In this document: one piece after another, positions 60,228 through 64,000 of the stretch
How the letters are laid out: the number at the start of each line of letters is the position of its first letter
How positions within the stretch are numbered: the stretch's first letter is position 1
NCBI GenBank assembly: GCA_024233115.1
Contig: JACKQB010000008.1
Span: forward strand, 50,217 to 114,216
Length of the DNA stretch: 64,000 nt
Origin: Akkermansiaceae bacterium
GTDB taxonomy: Bacteria > Verrucomicrobiota > Verrucomicrobiia > Verrucomicrobiales > Akkermansiaceae
Direction: 5' to 3'
Translations under genes and position numbers: made by a program
The notes under the pieces: generated by a model
Databases searched by the model: none
Told to the model about the DNA's origin: nothing
The model's input: only the letters and a program-made list of their open reading frames with translations

Positions 60228-61979
60228 ATGGCAGTGTGGAGTTTAAACCGGCCCGAGGAGCATTGTAGTGAAGGTGAGGTGGCGGTAGCCCGTCACCTGC
60301 AGAGGCTGCCCGATGACTGGGTCGTGCGATGGGGGTTTTTCTACACCGACAGGAATGATGTGCGCAGGGAGGGGGACTTCCTGATCCTCGCGCCATTTGG
60401 CGGGGTGCTTGTGCTGGAGGTGAAGGGAGGGGTTCCCCGTCAGTTCTCTGCAACCGGTCAATGGGAGGGTGATCACCGGGATAACCCTCTCACCCAGCTC
60501 GATGCGGAGTGGATCTCGGTCGTTAAATCCCTCAAGGGGACACCCGCCCAGTCACTCTATGTTGCCAAGGCTCTGGGGCTTCCCGCTGTCACCGCTAATC
60601 CGGATTCTGACCGATGCCATGGCTTGAGCCGTGACGGGGTGTTGGCCGGAAATGAACTGGCCGACCTGTCATTGCTGGGGCAGGCGATGATGCGCTTTTT
60701 TAAACCGGCTGCTAGAGGTGGTGGTGTGCAAGCTGTCACGGAGGAGGCCAGGGACGCGTTCCTCGATATCTATGGTGGTGGCTGTGACCCGGTGTCGGTG
60801 AAACATTTCCTGGACCACACGGAGGCGCGATTCAGGCAGCGGCTGATTTCAGAGTATCAGATGCTCGACATGCTTCAGGGAAACCGGCAGTTGCTGGTCG
60901 AGGGCGGCTGCGGCTCCGGCAAATCCTGGTATGCGATGGAACAGGCGCGACGTTACGCCAACGAAGGGAAAACCGTTTTGTTTCTCGCCTATAACCGGGC
61001 GCTCACCCGGACGCTGCGTATGGATGTCGCTTGTGACAAAGGCCACGGTTTGCTTGGGGGTGGCAACATTGTGGTCAAAAACTATGAGGAGTTATCGGCG
61101 GCGATTTTGGGTGATTCGTTGGATGCCTTGCTTCCGCCTGGGGATGCGACCAAGGACGTGCTGAGTCATTTTTACGAAGTTGAGCTCCCGACGAAGGTGC
61201 TGGCGGCCCTGCGCTCCTTTGCCCACTTCGAGTCATTGACAAAATACGATGCCCTGGTTGTGGATGAAGGGCAGGATCACGACACCTCGTTGCATCCTGA
61301 GGTGGCTAACAAATTCCGCGAGGCCGCCTGCGGTTGGTGGTCGATCTACTGGGCCATGTTAAAAGACCAATGCGACGCGCCGATGGCGATTTTTTACGAC
61401 CAGTCCCAGAGGCCGGTGTTCCGTTCCTCCACGGGATTTGAACCTGAGCGAATCCGTGCCAGTCTCTCCCAGGCTGTTTACGTTCGGTTGGCACGCTCCG
61501 TGCGCTACACCCGGCCGCTCTTTGATTTCCTGACATCCCTGCGTGGGGAGGGAGCGGATGACTTGATCGCGTCGCTGGGCGATGGGCGACAGCTTCCCGA
61601 GGGGCCGGCCGTGGAGATAAAGACAGCGGAAAATGAAACCCGGGCCTTGCGTGATCAGATTGCTGATACTGTGTCCAAGTGGGAGCGTGACGGGCTTTGT
61701 GTGCCGGAGGAAGTCCTTGTTCTGTATGCCAGGTCTGACTTGGCGGGAAGTGTCATTGGCGAGACCGATAAGTTGGGAAAATATCCCCTGATCGGGCACC
61801 ACGAATCAGGAAAAGGCATCCGCCATTGCTCGATCCACAAGGCAAAAGGCCTGGACTCGAAGGCCGTTATCCTGGCGGGAGTGACCAATCCATCCCATCA
61901 AGAAATGGGCTCGTATGATCGGTTCACGCTCTTCATGGGCGCGAGCCGGGCGCGGCAGATACTCGCGGTTCTGGCGTGA
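60228..61979 (+). CDS. NERD-domain nuclease fused to superfamily I helicase
   Basis: This 583-residue protein has the NERD domain at about residues 12-130, with EGDFLILAP..GVLVLEVKGG (the nuclease-like D...ExK arrangement). The helicase core follows: Walker A GGCGSGKSW near 226, the Walker B-type DEGQD near 345 and HKAKGLDSKAVIL near 536, then FMGASRARQ. NERD-helicase proteins occur next to phage-defence and mobile-element genes and are thought to act on DNA. The gene is divergent from the ligase. Confidence 0.88.
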   Translation: MAVWSLNRPEEHCSEGEVAVARHLQRLPDDWVVRWGFFYTDRNDVRREGDFLILAPFGGVLVLEVKGGVPRQFSATGQWEGDHRDNPLTQLDAEWISVVKSLKGTPAQSLYVAKALGLPAVTANPDSDRCHGLSRDGVLAGNELADLSLLGQAMMRFFKPAARGGGVQAVTEEARDAFLDIYGGGCDPVSVKHFLDHTEARFRQRLISEYQMLDMLQGNRQLLVEGGCGSGKSWYAMEQARRYANEGKTVLFLAYNRALTRTLRMDVACDKGHGLLGGGNIVVKNYEELSAAILGDSLDALLPPGDATKDVLSHFYEVELPTKVLAALRSFAHFESLTKYDALVVDEGQDHDTSLHPEVANKFREAACGWWSIYWAMLKDQCDAPMAIFYDQSQRPVFRSSTGFEPERIRASLSQAVYVRLARSVRYTRPLFDFLTSLRGEGADDLIASLGDGRQLPEGPAVEIKTAENETRALRDQIADTVSKWERDGLCVPEEVLVLYARSDLAGSVIGETDKLGKYPLIGHHESGKGIRHCSIHKAKGLDSKAVILAGVTNPSHQEMGSYDRFTLFMGASRARQILAVLA

Positions 61980-62044
61980 ACACGGGTCTGACAGGTTTTG
62001 ATCAGAGGCCGGGATTTCGGCGAGATGGGGGATGGTAATGAATC

Positions 62045-63133
62045 TCAAGAGGGCGCTTGCAAGCTTTTCACGAGATGCGGAATGTTCAGATGGTAGCGGG
62101 TGCCTTTGAGCTGGCCGACTTTCACCACCAAGCCCCTTGCATGAAGCTCTCCGAGATCACGCAAAGCGGTGCGGTCTCCTATGCCTGTCATCTTTTGATA
62201 CTTGGCATTATTAAGCCCCCCCTTGAAACCTCCTCGCAGCTCGTAGTCGATGAGACGGTTAAGCACCTTGATCTGGCGTTCATTCAGATCCTCGATCTGA
62301 TCCGAGACCCGGGCCCGATACGCCGTTAGTTCCAGAATCCTCCCGGTCTCAATCACGGCGCTCTGAAACAGCGGACTCACACGCTGAATCGTGTCGGTCA
62401 AATCAAGCCCGGCCTCAAACTGTCGATAGTAGTTTTTCAGGTCAGCGTTAAAGGACCGGGACAGTGCTAGCGGTGTGTTTCTGCCAAGATCCCGGCACAG
62501 TCCCATGAGAACCAGATTACGCCCAATCCTGCCATTGCCATCGCAAAACGGGTGGATGGTTTCAAAGTGGACATGCCCCTGCACGGCATTCACCAGCGGT
62601 GTGTCGCCCGGGCATTGGTTATACCATTCAATGAACTCCGTCATCTTGTCGTGGACCAGATCCTTGCTCACGCCTTCGTGAATGACCTTGGGTTCCTGAT
62701 CGAGCCGGTTGCCGCTGACAATTTTCATGTCACCCACATAAGAGCCGATAGATTCCTCTGGAAACCTGGACCCTCTCAAGATCTCACGGTGCATGGTGTG
62801 GAGCAGGCCATGGTTCAATGGTTCATCATAATGGGCCAATGCCATCCGGGTCAATGCCACGGCTCCCTGTTCCTTTTCCTCAACGGGTGGCAGGTTGCTG
62901 ACAAAGGAGCTGTGTACCGAATCCCGGTCCAGGATCACTCCCTCAATTTCCGAGTTGGCGACAATTTCCTCAGTCAACACATCCTCAAATCCGGGGCCGC
63001 CCTTGCCAAGCCGGGCAAGCCGCTTATCCAGCGCCGCCACCTCGATACGAAACGCCTCTTCCAAAGGCTTTACCACAGCAGGGTTGTGGTAAAAGTGAGG
63101 AAAGGCAGGATCCTGCCAGAGGTAAGTGCTCAT
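62045..63133 (-). CDS. Fic-family adenylyltransferase with C-terminal winged helix
   Basis: This 362-residue protein has an N-terminal DUF4172-like region and the inhibitory-helix motif NSEIEGV with the conserved Glu at 64. The Fic core HPFCDGNGRIGRN is at 194-206, with the catalytic His intact. From about 290 a winged-helix region (RQIKVLNRLIDYELRGGFKG, DRTALRDLGELHARGLVVKV) could bind DNA. Fic enzymes usually transfer AMP from ATP to target proteins; the intact Glu 64 implies auto-inhibition. The promoter carries a striking palindrome, so self-repression is likely. Confidence 0.92.
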   Translation of the reverse strand: MSTYLWQDPAFPHFYHNPAVVKPLEEAFRIEVAALDKRLARLGKGGPGFEDVLTEEIVANSEIEGVILDRDSVHSSFVSNLPPVEEKEQGAVALTRMALAHYDEPLNHGLLHTMHREILRGSRFPEESIGSYVGDMKIVSGNRLDQEPKVIHEGVSKDLVHDKMTEFIEWYNQCPGDTPLVNAVQGHVHFETIHPFCDGNGRIGRNLVLMGLCRDLGRNTPLALSRSFNADLKNYYRQFEAGLDLTDTIQRVSPLFQSAVIETGRILELTAYRARVSDQIEDLNERQIKVLNRLIDYELRGGFKGGLNNAKYQKMTGIGDRTALRDLGELHARGLVVKVGQLKGTRYHLNIPHLVKSLQAPS

Positions 63134-63135
63134 CG

Positions 63136-63237
63136 TGTCGGATATTTTATAGGTTTATACGCCATGTCGGATAAAAAGACATTTATCCGACATGGTATCA
63201 AATGTCAAGGTGCCCGACAGGTGCCCGACATCGGATA
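63136..63237 (-). promoter_or_regulatory. Operator and promoter of the Fic gene
   Basis: A perfect 14-base inverted repeat (CCATGTCGGATAAA at 63162-63175, TTTATCCGACATGG at 63182-63195, 6-base spacer) lies upstream of the gene. Single TGTCGGATA-type half-sites occur at 63136-63144 and CATCGGATAAA at 63229-63239. A TTGACA -35 (63208-63203, minus strand) overlaps the palindrome region. Two tandem GTGCCCGACA-like units lie near 63210-63230. The arrangement is that of a multi-site autorepressor. Confidence 0.75.
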
Positions 63238-63289
63238 AAAAGGCCTGTTCACTCAGGTGGGCGGCATGCCGCGGGGAAGGCTGGCGTGC

Positions 63290-64000
63290 CTATGCCAGAC
63301 GTAGCTCTCGCCATTCGAGAGCCTCGGGAAGAGGGTGGTAGGCTTTTTCTTTGGGTAGAATGAGCGGTCTGTTGGCCAGAGACATGAGCTCCATTTCCCC
63401 GGCTTGGCGGGAATCGAGTTCTTTACTGACCAACCAAAGGTAGTCCGGGCTTGGGGCTATGAGAGATCGATCCATTGCCCAGTGATGATTTTTGCACAAA
63501 GCGAGACCATTTCGAGGGTGATCATTGTGGCTTTCGGAGAATGGAATGATGTGTGCCGCATCCACGATAGTTGCTCCATCTGGACGGCGTAGTCTGAGTC
63601 CGCACGCAGCACATTGATGTTCGTATACTTGGACGACAATGCGTCTAAAGCCAGCTGATCTTCCTGGCGCTTGGTATTCTTCCTTGTCCTCTTTGATGAT
63701 AGGAACGGCCATTTGGGGGTGCAGAAGGATGTCTCTGTACTGAGGGAAATATCGCGAGATGAGGACGTCGTGCAATCTAGTTCGCGTGTCCTTGTCTAGC
63801 ATGAGGTTCCATAGGTCTGGATCAAGTTGAGCACCTGCAATTAATTGAGGGAGTTTGCCAATGGATGGAGGGCTGCTGAGCGCCTCGACTGCAGTTTCAT
63901 TTCCCTGTGTAGGGACATGAACCCAAAACTCTTCACTGCGAAGATAGAAGTAGGGGTTTAGTGGAGTGTTTCGGTCATTCTCTGATTTTACGATCTCATA
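63290..64000 (-). CDS. HNH endonuclease, 5' end beyond the window
   Basis: The frame stays open to base 64000; the start at 63802 is internal and at least 66 more residues precede it (YFYLRSEEFWVHVPTQGNE). The HNH domain is at the C-terminus: HQCAACGLRL, ATIVDAAHIIPFSESHNDHP, RNGLALCKNHHWAMD. The Cys pairs bind zinc and the His residues form the catalytic centre. A phrase SAGFRRIVVQVYEHQC upstream is typical of McrA/DUF3427-type HNH restriction enzymes. It may cut modified DNA, but that is inferred from related architectures. Confidence 0.85.
   Translation of the reverse strand, partial: YEIVKSENDRNTPLNPYFYLRSEEFWVHVPTQGNETAVEALSSPPSIGKLPQLIAGAQLDPDLWNLMLDKDTRTRLHDVLISRYFPQYRDILLHPQMAVPIIKEDKEEYQAPGRSAGFRRIVVQVYEHQCAACGLRLRRPDGATIVDAAHIIPFSESHNDHPRNGLALCKNHHWAMDRSLIAPSPDYLWLVSKELDSRQAGEMELMSLANRPLILPKEKAYHPLPEALEWRELRLA

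Noticed and set aside
54464..64000. attR copy of the tRNA-Thr 3' end
   Set aside because: I found no second copy of the TTCAATTCCGGCC end within the window, so integration at the tRNA stays unproved.

Overview
The window looks like a chromosomal segment of a member of Verrucomicrobiota, probably Verrucomicrobiae near Akkermansia, Rubritalea or Luteolibacter. The grounds are PEP-CTERM proteins with a C-terminal Arg run, an Akkermansia-like pilus/secretion locus, a verrucomicrobial-style pseudopilin cassette and few Shine-Dalgarno sequences. The taxon is inferred from gene content only. Both window edges cut genes: a GspL/PilM-like gene on the left and an HNH nuclease gene on the right.

Bases 2-11520 (+) hold one long operon for a type IV pilus / type II secretion-like machine. 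The order is GspL/PilMN-like, GspM/PilO-like, GspC/PilP-like, secretin, a stand-alone ATPase N-domain protein, GspE/PilB ATPase, GspF/PilC, a small membrane protein, a pseudopilin and four envelope proteins of unknown role. A bidirectional terminator separates it from a minus-strand block at 11615-17505. That block has three pseudopilin-type proteins, one carrying tandem Trp-Val-Asp-Gly-Tyr repeats, followed by three secreted proteins. A diverged second copy of the secreted trio lies at 19321-21586 with the same gene order and nearly the same spacings. Two further exported proteins sit between the blocks.

Bases 22139-39934 are mostly housekeeping: ychF, two PEP-CTERM genes with shared leader and identical 3' ends, a 1592-residue CotH-kinase/lamin-tail surface protein, panD, arsR-acr3, secG, a rhomboid protease, xylulokinase, a DUF374 acyltransferase, folD, an OmpA-like protein and tsaD.

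Bases 40080-48810 are an accessory block bounded by a perfect 19-bp direct repeat, lying between the core genes tsaD and valS. It encodes a Cas4-like/DUF2779 nuclease, an EEP phosphohydrolase, a PcfJ-like protein, a VWA protein, two WYL-domain proteins (one apparently exported), a macro-domain-like protein and a probable SLOG-like remnant.

valS, a zinc-ribbon membrane protein, dtd, tilS and tRNA-Thr(CGU) follow. Heptanucleotide repeats of one family lie inside valS and downstream of dtd. From the tRNA to the right edge is a second accessory region: a small putative DNA-binding protein, a translationally coupled pair of unrecognised ~460-residue proteins, a WGR-DNA ligase fusion, a NERD-helicase, a Fic protein with a striking palindromic operator, and an HNH nuclease.
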